A stretch of 40,380 nt of DNA from Dehalococcoidia bacterium (GTDB lineage Bacteria > Chloroflexota > Dehalococcoidia > GIF9 > AB-539-J10), in assembly GCA_021160725.1 (NCBI GenBank), contig JAGHCA010000078.1, positions 1-40,380 on the forward strand, given 5' to 3'. Shown piece after piece: positions 9,315 through 17,607 of this stretch. The notes under the pieces were generated by a model. That model worked only from the letters and a program-made list of their open reading frames with translations, did no database searches and had not been told where the DNA came from. The stretch's first letter is position 1. Each line of letters opens with the position of its first letter. The translations under genes and the position numbers were made by a program.

Positions 9315-10198
9315 CAGGTCTCGTCTCCTTCTTGTCTGTCTTCGCCAACGACGGTGAAACCTTCGGGTAAAGACTCCTCTTCGCTGCTAGGATATTCTTC
9401 TTCCTCAAAGTATTCAAACTCAGGAGAGATCTCACTTTCTTCAGTGACGATTCCTCGCCTGAGCAGGCTTTCTTTAATACGCGTACGCAGGTGTTCTTCG
9501 GCTTTAACAGGAAAAGAAGGGCGTCCCACCTGGCTGGGATGTTGATACACTTCTTTAATGAGCACCTGCACTTTGTTTTCTTCTACATTGAGGATTGCCG
9601 CATCGTATTTATTGCCACCTTGCATTAGTTGAACGAGGCGCAATCCTTGTTTCGGCTCCGCTTCTCCCAAATATTCTCCGTCCTCGTTTTTCACAATTAG
9701 CTGTCGTCCTCTCGTTTCTAAGTATACTTGGTCGCCAAATCCCATTTTAGCTAAGGTATCACGTGAAGCCAGGTTGTGAAGATCGACTATCCCAGCCCTG
9801 CCCATCTCAGTTATAAAAAGATCAAGAGCAACTTTTCGAACTTGACCTCTCCGCGGCGAAGCTTTCTGAACATTGTTGCTCAAGGTTGTCATAGATTCTG
9901 ACAAACTGGTTAAGCGAGCAAGGTTTTTCTTAGCAATGGTATTATCAGGGGCGAGCTCCAAAGCCTTTAAATAGGCTTCCTTGGCTCCGTCAAAATCTTC
10001 TAGTTCTGTTAAAGCTCGGCCAAGACGATTATAAGTCTCAGCATCGGCGGGGAACTGCTCAATTATATTTCGGTTGACTGCTGCGGCTTCCTCCCACCTA
10101 CCTTGAAGAGCTAAATTTATAGCTTCCTTGGTTAGTTGCTGTTTTAATCGAGTCTCTTCTCCCTTTCGCTGTTGGTAGAATGCTATATCCATTTCCAT
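9314..10198 (-). CDS. TPR-repeat protein with acidic C-terminal tail
   Basis: A 294-residue protein of unknown function. Residues about 20-95 form two or three tetratricopeptide repeats ([19 protein letters not shown], then [31 protein letters not shown]). A middle domain (about 115-215) is mostly beta and reads like a small nucleic-acid or protein-binding fold, for example [30 protein letters not shown]. The tail (about 250-294) is very acidic. The stop overlaps the gyrA start, which suggests tight co-expression with gyrase. The ATG has no good ribosome site, and a second in-frame ATG two codons later is equally possible. TPR domains imply a scaffold role. The partner is unknown. Confidence 0.85.
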   Translation of the reverse strand: MEMDIAFYQQRKGEETRLKQQLTKEAINLALQGRWEEAAAVNRNIIEQFPADAETYNRLGRALTELEDFDGAKEAYLKALELAPDNTIAKKNLARLTSLSESMTTLSNNVQKASPRRGQVRKVALDLFITEMGRAGIVDLHNLASRDTLAKMGFGDQVYLETRGRQLIVKNEDGEYLGEAEPKQGLRLVQLMQGGNKYDAAILNVEENKVQVLIKEVYQHPSQVGRPSFPVKAEEHLRTRIKESLLRRGIVTEESEISPEFEYFEEEEYPSSEEESLPEGFTVVGEDRQEGDET

Positions 10199-10244
10199 AA
10201 ACTTACGATGTCAAGCCAAGATTGTCAAGTTTTCATTGGCAAGC

Positions 10245-11468
10245 TCAGGGCTGGACTTTCTCCAGTTCAAAAGCTTGATGTAATGCCTGAATGGCATCCT
10301 TAACCCTATCCTCAGAGATGATGCAGGTTATTCTCATCTCTGAAGTCGTAATTAGCTGGATGTTTATTCCCTGTTCATAGAGTGTGCGAAACATTCTGGC
10401 AGCATAGCCCGGTGCATTTTGTATGCCAGTACCTACGATGCTAACTTTTGCCGACGTAGAATCGGCAACACATTGCGTACCTCCCACAGATTTAACCACT
10501 GGTTCCACGATGGACATCGCCTTAATTAGATCACCACGAGCCACTGTAAACGTGAGGTCAGTAATATTATCGATGCTGGCATTCTGGACGATATTGTCTA
10601 TATTTATATTTGCTCTAGCTAAGGGTTCGAAGATTGCCGCAGCAATACCAGGATGGTCGGGGACGCCAACGATGGTGACTTTAGATACATTGGTATCATA
10701 GGCAATCCCCCTTACCTTATTTCTTACTTCCATAGAGACCTCCTTACGAATGATGGTACCCGGGCTATCGCTAAAGCTGGAAAGCACCAAAATGGGCACA
10801 TTGTACACTGCTCCCAATTCCACCGCTCTGTTGTGCATTACGCTGGCTCCACTGCTAGCCAGTTCCAACATCTCCTCGTAGCCAATTTCCTTCAATTTCC
10901 TGGCACTGGGAACAAGGCGAGGGTCAGCAGTATAGACACCATCAACATCAGTATATATCTGGCACATTTCGGCGTTCAGACTGGCAGCGAGAGCAACTGC
11001 CGTTGTGTCGGAACCACCGCGGCCCAGGGTGGTGATATCCATTTCTTGATTCACGCCTTGAAACCCGGCCACAATGACGATGTTTCCTTTTTCTAACTCA
11101 TTGACCACTCGTTTTGGATTGATGCGGAGAATACGGGCGCGGCTGTAACTAGAATCGGTGTGGATGCCTGCCTGAGCGCCGGTAAGACTGACTGCCTTGT
11201 AACCCAAACTCTCCAAAGCCAGGGCTAATAGTGTGCTGGAAACTAGCTCCCCGGTGGACAAAAGAACATCGAGTTCCCTATCACCAGGCTGTTCGTTAAC
11301 CTGGTAAGCCAGTTTAATCAAATTGTCGGTGGTGTCTCCCATAGCCGAAACAACAACTACCACCTGTTTTCCTTCGTCTTTTACTCTGGTGACGCGGCGA
11401 GCTACATTCCTAATCTTTTCGGCATCAGCTACTGAGGTGCCACCATACTTCTGAACAATCAGTGCCAT
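10245..11468 (-). CDS. lysC: Aspartokinase (aspartate kinase)
   Basis: Phosphorylates aspartate in the first step toward lysine, threonine, methionine and diaminopimelate. The 407-residue length matches single-domain bacterial aspartokinases. The N-terminal kinase signature KYGGTSV lies at about 7-13. The GRGGSDTTAVALAASL motif marks the active site. Two C-terminal ACT domains (about 265-400; VTIVGVPDHPGIAAAIF, then VSIVGTGIQNAPGYAARMF) imply feedback control by lysine and/or threonine. The ATG follows AGAGG at good spacing. The next enzyme of the pathway, Asd, is encoded 1.8 kb away on the other strand. No lysine riboswitch is visible upstream. Confidence 0.96.
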   Translation of the reverse strand: MALIVQKYGGTSVADAEKIRNVARRVTRVKDEGKQVVVVVSAMGDTTDNLIKLAYQVNEQPGDRELDVLLSTGELVSSTLLALALESLGYKAVSLTGAQAGIHTDSSYSRARILRINPKRVVNELEKGNIVIVAGFQGVNQEMDITTLGRGGSDTTAVALAASLNAEMCQIYTDVDGVYTADPRLVPSARKLKEIGYEEMLELASSGASVMHNRAVELGAVYNVPILVLSSFSDSPGTIIRKEVSMEVRNKVRGIAYDTNVSKVTIVGVPDHPGIAAAIFEPLARANINIDNIVQNASIDNITDLTFTVARGDLIKAMSIVEPVVKSVGGTQCVADSTSAKVSIVGTGIQNAPGYAARMFRTLYEQGINIQLITTSEMRITCIISEDRVKDAIQALHQAFELEKVQP

Positions 11469-11488
11469 CTCTTTACCTCTATGTTTGC

Positions 11489-11861
11489 CTATTTTACTTT
11501 AGTCAACTCCACTACTTGACCTAGAATGTTTGTGACATGCGGGTAAACCGGAATTGCTGTCTTTCCATCCCACCACATGAAATCACTAAGCTCATTTTCT
11601 CAAATGAACATGTCCATCCGCCTCGACTAAGAACACTCTATGTTCATTTACCTTCCCACGGTAATTAAATATTCGAACTACCTTTGTCGCTCTTAACCCG
11701 GTCTCCTCGTATAATTCTCTCGCAGCTGCACTCAGGGATAGTTCGCCATGGTGTACTCCGCCACCGGGCAGCGAAAAGTGATGCTTACCCTGATCTCTAA
11801 CTAATAAAACTTTATCCTCTCTTATTACAACCGCGGTAGCTCTTCTGCGCAAATGTCCCAT
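11489..11861 (-). pseudogene. Nudix hydrolase interrupted by a frameshift
   Basis: The first 89 codons encode the front of a Nudix hydrolase with a complete Nudix box: PGGGVHHGE, seven residues, then RELYEETGL (G-x5-E-x7-RE-U-x-EE-x-G-U). Translation stops early at TGA (11592-11594), right after AAAA. In the next frame the DNA continues directly as ELSDFMWWDGKTAIPVYP and on to a TAG at 11489-11491. That is the kind of C-terminus expected of short Nudix proteins, and it would restore about 123 residues. One extra base, or a +1 slip at the AAA-TGA site, explains this. It may be a sequencing error, a true pseudogene, or recoding. The start is ATG at 11861, with GTG at 11864 possible. It sits between apgM and lysC. 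Confidence 0.75.
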
Positions 11862-11898
11862 CACAGTGTCTCTCTATTCTTGTAGGGCATCACATTTA

Positions 11899-13095
11899 TC
11901 ATGACTCCACAAGCTTGCCCATAATATTATAGCCTTCCTGGATAAAAACGCCTGTGCTTTTAGCCTCTGCTTCGGTGAATCTCTTCGCCCCGCCCCGACT
12001 TGTCGGGGTGAACCCAGGTCCCCAGAGTACAAACGGAACAGGGTCGGCAACATGGGTTTGAATCTCGATCGGTGTGGAATGGTCAGGCAGAATTAACACC
12101 CGGAGGGCAGTTTTATCCCAGGAACGAAGTCGAGCCACAATCTCTTTATCTACCTTCTGAATAACCTCTATTTTGTCTTTAAACAGGCCGGCATGAGCGG
12201 CTTCATCGGTTGCTTCCACATGGATAACCACCATGTCATATTTCTCAAGTGCTTCTAGGGCGCCAATGGCTTGGGCAGCGCAATCATTGTTGAGGTCGCC
12301 AGTGACACCATGGATATCCAGCACTTCCATACCTATCATTCGGGCCAAACCCCGCATAATATCAACTCCGGATGTCAGGGCAGCATCAAGTCCATAGGCC
12401 TCTTTGAAGGCTGGCATATCAGGTATTTTACCGCTGCCCCAGAAAAGCCAGATCATGGTAGCTGGAATATCGCCGCGCGCCTTTCGTTCTATGTTTACAG
12501 GGTGGTCACGGAGCACAGGCTGAGAGCGTATCATAAGCTCTCTTAAAAAGTCGCTCCCAGGCCCTTTGGGGAAGAATTCGGCGATAGCTTTGTCATGAAT
12601 ATCATGCGGCGGGGTACAGCTAGCCAGGAGGATATCTTCTCTCCCTTTTATCTTGCATATATGCCTGTAGCTCACGCCAGGATAAAAATGTACTTCGTCG
12701 TTACCAAGCTTTTCATTCAAGCTAGCAACAAGGGCTTGTGCCTCGCCAGTACTGATATGCCCGCAACTGTAGCTCCACATCCTTCCGTCGCGAACAGCTA
12801 CTAAATTGCAGCGAAAAACGGCTTCTCCTTCGTTAATAGGAATGCCCATGCCACGAGCCTCAATAGCACTCCGTCCCCGATAATATATGCGAGGGTTGTA
12901 ACCTAACACGGACATAGAGGCACAGGCGCTGCTGGGTTCCATCCCCGGTGGCACGTTGCAAATCAGCCCAACAATACCTTCTCTGGCTATGGCATTCAGG
13001 TTTGGAGTGTGCGCCAGCTCCAGACAAGTCTTTCCTCCATGAGCAGCCAATGGCCAGCCTGATGCTCCGTCAATTATTAAAATGCAATACTTCAT
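11899..13095 (-). CDS. apgM: 2,3-bisphosphoglycerate-independent phosphoglycerate mutase, archaeal type (ApgM)
   Basis: Interconverts 3- and 2-phosphoglycerate in glycolysis and gluconeogenesis. The 398-residue protein belongs to the alkaline-phosphatase-like ApgM family, which is shared by archaea and some bacteria. Visible motifs are the N-terminal metal site MKYCILIIDGASGWPL, the serine nucleophile region EPSSACASMSVLGYNP, and the C-terminal metal ligands HVEATDEAAHAG and LPDHSTP. The start is the ATG at 13095, five bases after GGGAG. An upstream in-frame start at 13131 lacks a ribosome site. A 16-bp palindrome (11993-12008) codes for part of the segment TPTSRGGAKRF near the C-terminus and looks like an in-frame repeat insertion. 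It heads the minus-strand run to gyrA. Confidence 0.93.
   Translation of the reverse strand: MKYCILIIDGASGWPLAAHGGKTCLELAHTPNLNAIAREGIVGLICNVPPGMEPSSACASMSVLGYNPRIYYRGRSAIEARGMGIPINEGEAVFRCNLVAVRDGRMWSYSCGHISTGEAQALVASLNEKLGNDEVHFYPGVSYRHICKIKGREDILLASCTPPHDIHDKAIAEFFPKGPGSDFLRELMIRSQPVLRDHPVNIERKARGDIPATMIWLFWGSGKIPDMPAFKEAYGLDAALTSGVDIMRGLARMIGMEVLDIHGVTGDLNNDCAAQAIGALEALEKYDMVVIHVEATDEAAHAGLFKDKIEVIQKVDKEIVARLRSWDKTALRVLILPDHSTPIEIQTHVADPVPFVLWGPGFTPTSRGGAKRFTEAEAKSTGVFIQEGYNIMGKLVES
11993..12008. repeat. Perfect palindrome inside apgM
   Basis: CCCCGAC, two bases, GTCGGGG: two 7-bp arms, 16 bp in all, within the reading frame. It encodes roughly the residues TPTSRG between the conserved GPG and the downstream KRFTEAEAK. 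A GC-rich palindrome like this is typical of small dispersed repeats. Here it has been accommodated without breaking the frame. Confidence 0.6.
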
Positions 13096-13097
13096 CC

Positions 13098-13130
13098 TTG
13101 CTCCCGTAATTAAAGCATCATATAATAGCA
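13098..13130. promoter_or_regulatory. Overlapping divergent promoters for tRNA-Pro and apgM
   Basis: Plus strand: TTGCTC (13098-13103), 17 bases, TATAAT (13121-13126). This predicts a start near 13133, six bases before the tRNA. Minus strand: an extended -10, TGCTATTAT (13130 to 13122), uses almost the same bases and would start apgM near 13115, giving a leader of about 20 bases with its GGGAG site. No clear -35 is seen for the minus direction. Confidence 0.65.
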
Positions 13131-13138
13131 TAAACAGG

Positions 13139-13211
<73 letters not shown>

Positions 13212-13280
13212 TTAGCTCAATAAAAGGAAATACAAGCTGTTTGTAACTAATACAAAATTAAAAAATAGAGGAGAGAGACT

Positions 13281-14360
13281 ATGGTAAAAGCTGCAATAGT
13301 AGGTGCCACTGGCATAGTAGGGCAACAATTTATTGTTGCCCTGAAGGATCATCCTTGGATTGAAATTGCTGCCCTTGCTGCCTCTGAGAGGTCAGCAGGG
13401 CGTAGGTATAAGGAAGCTATAAGCGATGCCCAGTCTGGAGCCTTGCGATGGTTTTGTCAGGAGCCTCTGGTAGAGGAGGTTATGACCATGACTGTCCAGA
13501 ATGCTGCTGAAATGGATATCTCTGGCCTGGATATCATCTTTTCCGCCGTGGAATCTGACCAGGCGAAGATTCTCGAGCCGAAATTTGCCAAAGATAAAGT
13601 GGTTATAAGCACTGCGTCGGCTTTTCGCTATGAAGAAGATGTGCCTATTCTAATCCCAGGCATCAACTCTGAGCATGCTAAGTTAATCAATGTACAACGA
13701 AAAACTCGGGGATGGAAAGGTTTCATTACACCTATTCCCAACTGCACCACTACCGGTCTGGCGATAACCCTAAAACCAATTTATGAATCGTTTGGCATTA
13801 ACGCCATTATCATGACGTCTATGCAGGCTCTGTCAGGAGCAGGACGTAGCTCGGGAGTAATAGGCCTCGACATCCTGGATAATGTCATTCCCTTTATTGC
13901 CGGGGAAGAAGAGAAGGTGCAGCGGGAAACACAGAAAATCCTGGGCGATTTCGCAGGTAGTTCGGTAAGTCCAGCCAAGTTCAATGTGAGCTGCACCTGC
14001 ACCCGGGTGAATGTCAGGGAAGGACATACAGAATCGGTCTTCGTCTCCACCGAGAAAGGCTGTGAAGTGGGCGAGGTTGCCAGAGCTATGAGAGAGTATA
14101 AGGGCTCAGCCAACGAAATTGAGCTGCCTTCAGCCCCCAAGCACATGATAATAGTGCACGAAGACCCGTTCAGGCCTCAGCCGCGGCTCGACCGTGACGC
14201 TGAGGACGGTATGGCTACTGTCGTTGGTAGAATCAGGAAAGACAACGTCCTGAAAAATGGCATCAAATATGTTTTGGTATCGCACAACACCAAGATGGGA
14301 GCAGCCAAGGGCGCAGTCCTTGTCGCCGAACTCCTTATCAGAGACGGGTATATTTCCTAG
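13281..14360 (+). CDS. asd: Aspartate-semialdehyde dehydrogenase, archaeal/fungal type
   Basis: Reduces aspartyl phosphate to aspartate semialdehyde with NADPH, the step after aspartokinase. The 359-residue protein begins with the dinucleotide-binding loop VGATGIVGQQF. The catalytic cysteine is C155 in PIPNCTTTGLA. The motif SMQALSGAGRSSG and the phrase CTCTRVNVREGHTESVFV mark the archaeal/fungal branch rather than the E. coli type. GAGGAG lies seven bases or so before the ATG. It begins 69 bases after tRNA-Pro and might be read from the same promoter. No clear promoter of its own was found. Confidence 0.95.
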   Translation: MVKAAIVGATGIVGQQFIVALKDHPWIEIAALAASERSAGRRYKEAISDAQSGALRWFCQEPLVEEVMTMTVQNAAEMDISGLDIIFSAVESDQAKILEPKFAKDKVVISTASAFRYEEDVPILIPGINSEHAKLINVQRKTRGWKGFITPIPNCTTTGLAITLKPIYESFGINAIIMTSMQALSGAGRSSGVIGLDILDNVIPFIAGEEEKVQRETQKILGDFAGSSVSPAKFNVSCTCTRVNVREGHTESVFVSTEKGCEVGEVARAMREYKGSANEIELPSAPKHMIIVHEDPFRPQPRLDRDAEDGMATVVGRIRKDNVLKNGIKYVLVSHNTKMGAAKGAVLVAELLIRDGYIS

Positions 14361-14537
14361 ATGCCGATGGTGAAGATTAAAACAACCTCGTCAGATTGAG
14401 CTTGTGTTGGTGATTGCTGGACAGTTGGGGAAATGGTGTACTGGGTACTAGGATTTTGGAGAAATTGAACTACTAAATTCCTAGTTTAGTCTATGCCTCT
14501 TTAACCATGTGCTTATCTCACAGCACCGGTCATCGTG

Positions 14538-14560
14538 CATCATATTCACGATATATGATG
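14538..14560. other. 8-bp dyad upstream of the gatB promoter
   Basis: CATCATAT, a seven-base spacer, then ATATGATG. The arms are perfect, and the site lies about 65 bases upstream of the gatB -35 box. The spacing would suit an operator or a weak hairpin. No regulator is encoded nearby. Confidence 0.35.
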
Positions 14561-14624
14561 TCTGGCTGCTCTAGTTTCCTTTTGAAGTTAAAGGGTGAAG
14601 TGGGCGTGAGAGTGGCATGCTGTT

Positions 14625-14653
14625 TTGTCTCCATTTGGTGAGGATGATATACT
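14625..14653 (+). promoter_or_regulatory. gatB promoter with extended -10
   Basis: TTGTCT (14625-14630), a 17-base spacer ending in TGA, and TATACT (14648-14653), forming the extended element TGATATACT. Transcription should begin near 14660, only about six bases before the gatB ATG, with no Shine-Dalgarno site between. Confidence 0.65.
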
Positions 14654-14665
14654 ACTTTCGGGTTT

Positions 14666-16105
14666 ATGGATTACGAGACTGTTATCGGTTTGGAAGTTCA
14701 TGCCCAGCTGCTAACAAAGAGCAAGATGTTTTGCTCTTGTAGCGCCGATTATGTTAATGCTCCGCCTAATAGTCATGTTTGTCCTATTTGTCTGGGCATG
14801 CCTGGTGTGCTTCCAGTTATTAACAAGAAGGCGGTGGAATATACGGTTATGAGTGCCCTAGCCTTACACTGCACTGTTCCTGAACACAGTAGCTTTGACC
14901 GTAAGAGTTATTTCTATCCTGATATATTGAAAGGCTACCAGATTTCCCAACATCGTGCGCCTATGGGTAGAGGAGGTTGGCTGGCGATTGATAGCAATGG
15001 GACTAGAAAAAGAATTGGTATTGCTGATGTACATCTTGAGGAAGATGTGGCTAAGTTATGGCACAGGGGGGATTATAGTTTGATAGATGCTAATCGCTCA
15101 GGGGTGCCATTGATGGAGATTGTTAGCGAGCCCGAAATGAGCTCCCCCGAGGAAGCTCGAGATTATCTTATCAAGTTACGCGCTATTCTTCGTTATCTAG
15201 GGGTGTCCACGGGTAACATGGAGGAAGGCAGCTTCAGGTGTGACGCTAACATAAGTATCCGTCCACGGGGCAGCAAGGAGTTGCTTTGTAAGATAGAAGT
15301 CAAGAATATGAATAGCTTCAAAGCGGTTTATCAGGCTATGGCATACGAATCCAAACGACAAAGAAGAGTGCTTGAGGAGGGTGGTGAGCTTGTACAGGAA
15401 ACGAGGGGTTGGGTAGAGGAGAAGGGAATAACGGTAAGTCAAAGAAGCAAGGAATATGCTGATGATTACCGATATTTCCCTGAGCCTGATTTGCCTCCGC
15501 TCGTTTTAGACAGAAAATGGATAGAGGAAATCAGGCAAAAGCTACCCGAGTTACCTGAAGCCAAAAGAGAACGCTTTGTAACTCAATATGGTTTGTCCTT
15601 ATATGATGCTAATGTCTTGACTAGTTCCAGAGCGATGGCAGATTATTTTGAAAATTGCCTCGAAGCGCTGGATCATAGCAAGGCGAAGATGGTGTGCAAC
15701 TGGCTTCTGGGAGACTTTAGCCGGCTAATTAATGCTACAAATACTGAAATTGAAGATACGAAGATAACTCCCGAACACCTGGTGGAAATGGTTATTCTGG
15801 TGGATAAAGGGGCTATTAGTGGTGCGGTTGCCAAGACGGTGTTAGAAGAAATGTTCTATACTGGTAAGAAGGCTAGTGCTATCGTGGCAGAGCAGGGACT
15901 CAGCCAGATTGGCGATGCTGCTGAGATAAGGGAGGTAGTGAAGGAGGTGGTAGCTAAAAATAACAAAGCAGTGTCCGATTATAAGTCCGGCAAGCAAGGA
16001 GTTTTAACCTTCATTATCGGGCAGGTAATGAAAGCTACGAGAGGAAGAGCCAATCCTTCTCTGGTGAGGGAGATTCTAATTGAAGTTCTACGAGATGATT
16101 TATAG
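14666..16105 (+). CDS. gatB: Asp-tRNA(Asn)/Glu-tRNA(Gln) amidotransferase subunit B
   Basis: The kinase and tRNA-binding subunit of GatCAB, which converts Glu-tRNA(Gln) or Asp-tRNA(Asn) to the amidated form. The 479-residue protein shows the family start YETVIGLEVHAQLLTKSKMF, cysteines of the zinc site (CSCSADY and HVCPICLGMPG), and the active-site region SFDRKSYFYPD. The C-terminal YqeY-like tail domain ends near SLVREILIEVL. The 3' end overlaps the glnA stop codon by six bases in convergent orientation. The partner genes gatC and gatA lie beyond glnA on the other strand. No Shine-Dalgarno site precedes the ATG. A -10 box 13 bases upstream suggests a nearly leaderless message. Confidence 0.97.
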   Translation: MDYETVIGLEVHAQLLTKSKMFCSCSADYVNAPPNSHVCPICLGMPGVLPVINKKAVEYTVMSALALHCTVPEHSSFDRKSYFYPDILKGYQISQHRAPMGRGGWLAIDSNGTRKRIGIADVHLEEDVAKLWHRGDYSLIDANRSGVPLMEIVSEPEMSSPEEARDYLIKLRAILRYLGVSTGNMEEGSFRCDANISIRPRGSKELLCKIEVKNMNSFKAVYQAMAYESKRQRRVLEEGGELVQETRGWVEEKGITVSQRSKEYADDYRYFPEPDLPPLVLDRKWIEEIRQKLPELPEAKRERFVTQYGLSLYDANVLTSSRAMADYFENCLEALDHSKAKMVCNWLLGDFSRLINATNTEIEDTKITPEHLVEMVILVDKGAISGAVAKTVLEEMFYTGKKASAIVAEQGLSQIGDAAEIREVVKEVVAKNNKAVSDYKSGKQGVLTFIIGQVMKATRGRANPSLVREILIEVLRDDL

Positions 16106-17449
16106 AATCGGTAAATATCTCTTAATCTCATATTCTGTTGTTTGGCAACGGTATTGATCCCACTCGATTTTCTTATTCTTGATGAAAGCATCAAAAACAT
16201 GCTCACCAAGTGTTTTTTTCACTAGTTCGCTTTTTTCTGTGAGCTGAATCGCCTCCCAAAGATTGCCAGGCAAAGTGCCTATACCTCGCCTCTTTCTTTC
16301 CTCCTCGGTCATTATATAGACATTTTCCTCCACGGGGTCTGGTATTTCGTATTCCTTTTCAATTCCCTCGAGTCCAGCAGCCAGCATCACGCTGAAGGCA
16401 AGGTAAGGATTGCAGGCTGGATCAGGAGATCTCATCTCTATCCTGGTGGCTTTTTCATTGCCAGGCATGTATAGTGGGATTCTGATCAGGTCGGCCCGAT
16501 TTTGCTGTGCCCATGAAAGGTATACAGGTGCCTCATATCCTGGAACTAATCGTTTGTAGGAATTGACCCACTGATTGGTAATCGCAGTGATTTCGGGAGT
16601 GTGTCTTAGTAGTCCGGCAATATATTGCCTAGCTATCTTAGAGAGGCCGTATTTGTCATTTCGATCAAAGAAAGCATTGGTGTCGCCTTTGAACAGCGAC
16701 TGGTGGATATGCATACCACTCCCATTGATACCAAAGACCGGTTTAGGCATAAAGGTGGCATAAACACCGTGCTGTAGAGCTATTTGCTTTATTACCAGGC
16801 GGCTGGTCATCACGTTGTCAGCCATAGTCAGGGCATCAGTGTATGTCATATCTATTTCGTGCTGACTGGGAGCTACCTCATGGTGAGAACACTCGACATC
16901 TATGCCCATCTCCTCGAGGGTAAGAACTGTTTCCTGCCTCAGATCAGTGGCGATGTCTGGGGGGGTCATGTCGAAGTAGCCTCCTTCATCTAAACCTTGT
17001 GTTCCCTTGGAATCTTGAAAGTAGAAATACTCCAATTCTGAGCCTACATAGAAGATGTATCCCATTTGGGTTGCTCGCTTTAAATTCCTTTTCAGCACGT
17101 ATCTTGGATCTCCCTCAAAAGGTTTACCGCCGGGTCTCTGGACGTCGCAAAATATTCTAGCTACAGCGTGGTGTGTACTGGGTTTCCAGGGTAGCAGCTG
17201 AAAAGTGTCTGGATCGGGCATGGCTATCATATCGCTCTCGTCAATCCGGGCAAAGCCCTCGATGGTGGAACCATCAAAGCCTGCCCCTCGCTCTAGGACA
17301 CCTTCCAGTTCCTGTGCAGTAATGGCGAAACTTTTCAGCACACCCAGAATGTCGGTAAACCACAGATTAATGAACTGAACATTGTGTTCCTTACTTATCT
17401 TGAGAACACGCTCTTTACTTTCCTCGTTGCTTCTATTTTTATTTTCCAT
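16100..17449 (-). CDS. glnA: Glutamine synthetase, type I
   Basis: Makes glutamine from glutamate, ammonia and ATP. The 449 residues fit the GSI-alpha class. Motifs include the N-terminal latch VQFINLWFTDILGVLKSF, FDGSTIEGFARI, the metal ligands in VAPSQHEIDMTY, the ATP-site region GSGMHIHQSLF, and NSYKRLVPGYEAPVY. No adenylylation-loop tyrosine motif is evident, so GlnE-type control is unlikely. AGGAG precedes the ATG by eight bases. It lies downstream of gatA with a 158-base gap that contains no convincing gene, and it converges on gatB. Glutamine is also the amide donor for GatCAB, so the grouping makes metabolic sense. Confidence 0.97.
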   Translation of the reverse strand: MENKNRSNEESKERVLKISKEHNVQFINLWFTDILGVLKSFAITAQELEGVLERGAGFDGSTIEGFARIDESDMIAMPDPDTFQLLPWKPSTHHAVARIFCDVQRPGGKPFEGDPRYVLKRNLKRATQMGYIFYVGSELEYFYFQDSKGTQGLDEGGYFDMTPPDIATDLRQETVLTLEEMGIDVECSHHEVAPSQHEIDMTYTDALTMADNVMTSRLVIKQIALQHGVYATFMPKPVFGINGSGMHIHQSLFKGDTNAFFDRNDKYGLSKIARQYIAGLLRHTPEITAITNQWVNSYKRLVPGYEAPVYLSWAQQNRADLIRIPLYMPGNEKATRIEMRSPDPACNPYLAFSVMLAAGLEGIEKEYEIPDPVEENVYIMTEEERKRRGIGTLPGNLWEAIQLTEKSELVKKTLGEHVFDAFIKNKKIEWDQYRCQTTEYEIKRYLPIL

Positions 17450-17607
17450 TTTTGTTCTCCTGTCCGCAGTAACGACTGTAAACGGCTTTTTGTCGTTGTC
17501 TGCCAGGCTTTTTTATTGCCTTTATTCTGAGTCTCTTTCCCATCTGTACAAAAACCATGGCTCTCTGACATAAATATAACCTGAGTAGCCTTTTACTTAC
17601 AAGGTAT

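Larger units (their letters stand above)
14361..14665. other. 305-base intergenic region between asd and gatB
   Basis: No gene is visible. It holds a weak AT-rich inverted repeat ACTAAA/TTTAGT (14472-14490, no U tract), an 8-bp dyad at 14538-14560, and the gatB promoter at its right end. I see no riboswitch or T-box: the sequence lacks the conserved T-box core, and no strong terminator hairpin precedes gatB. Confidence 0.6.

Noticed and set aside
14472-14490. Terminator after asd (ACTAAA/TTTAGT)
   Set aside because: The stem is six AT-rich pairs and no U tract follows.
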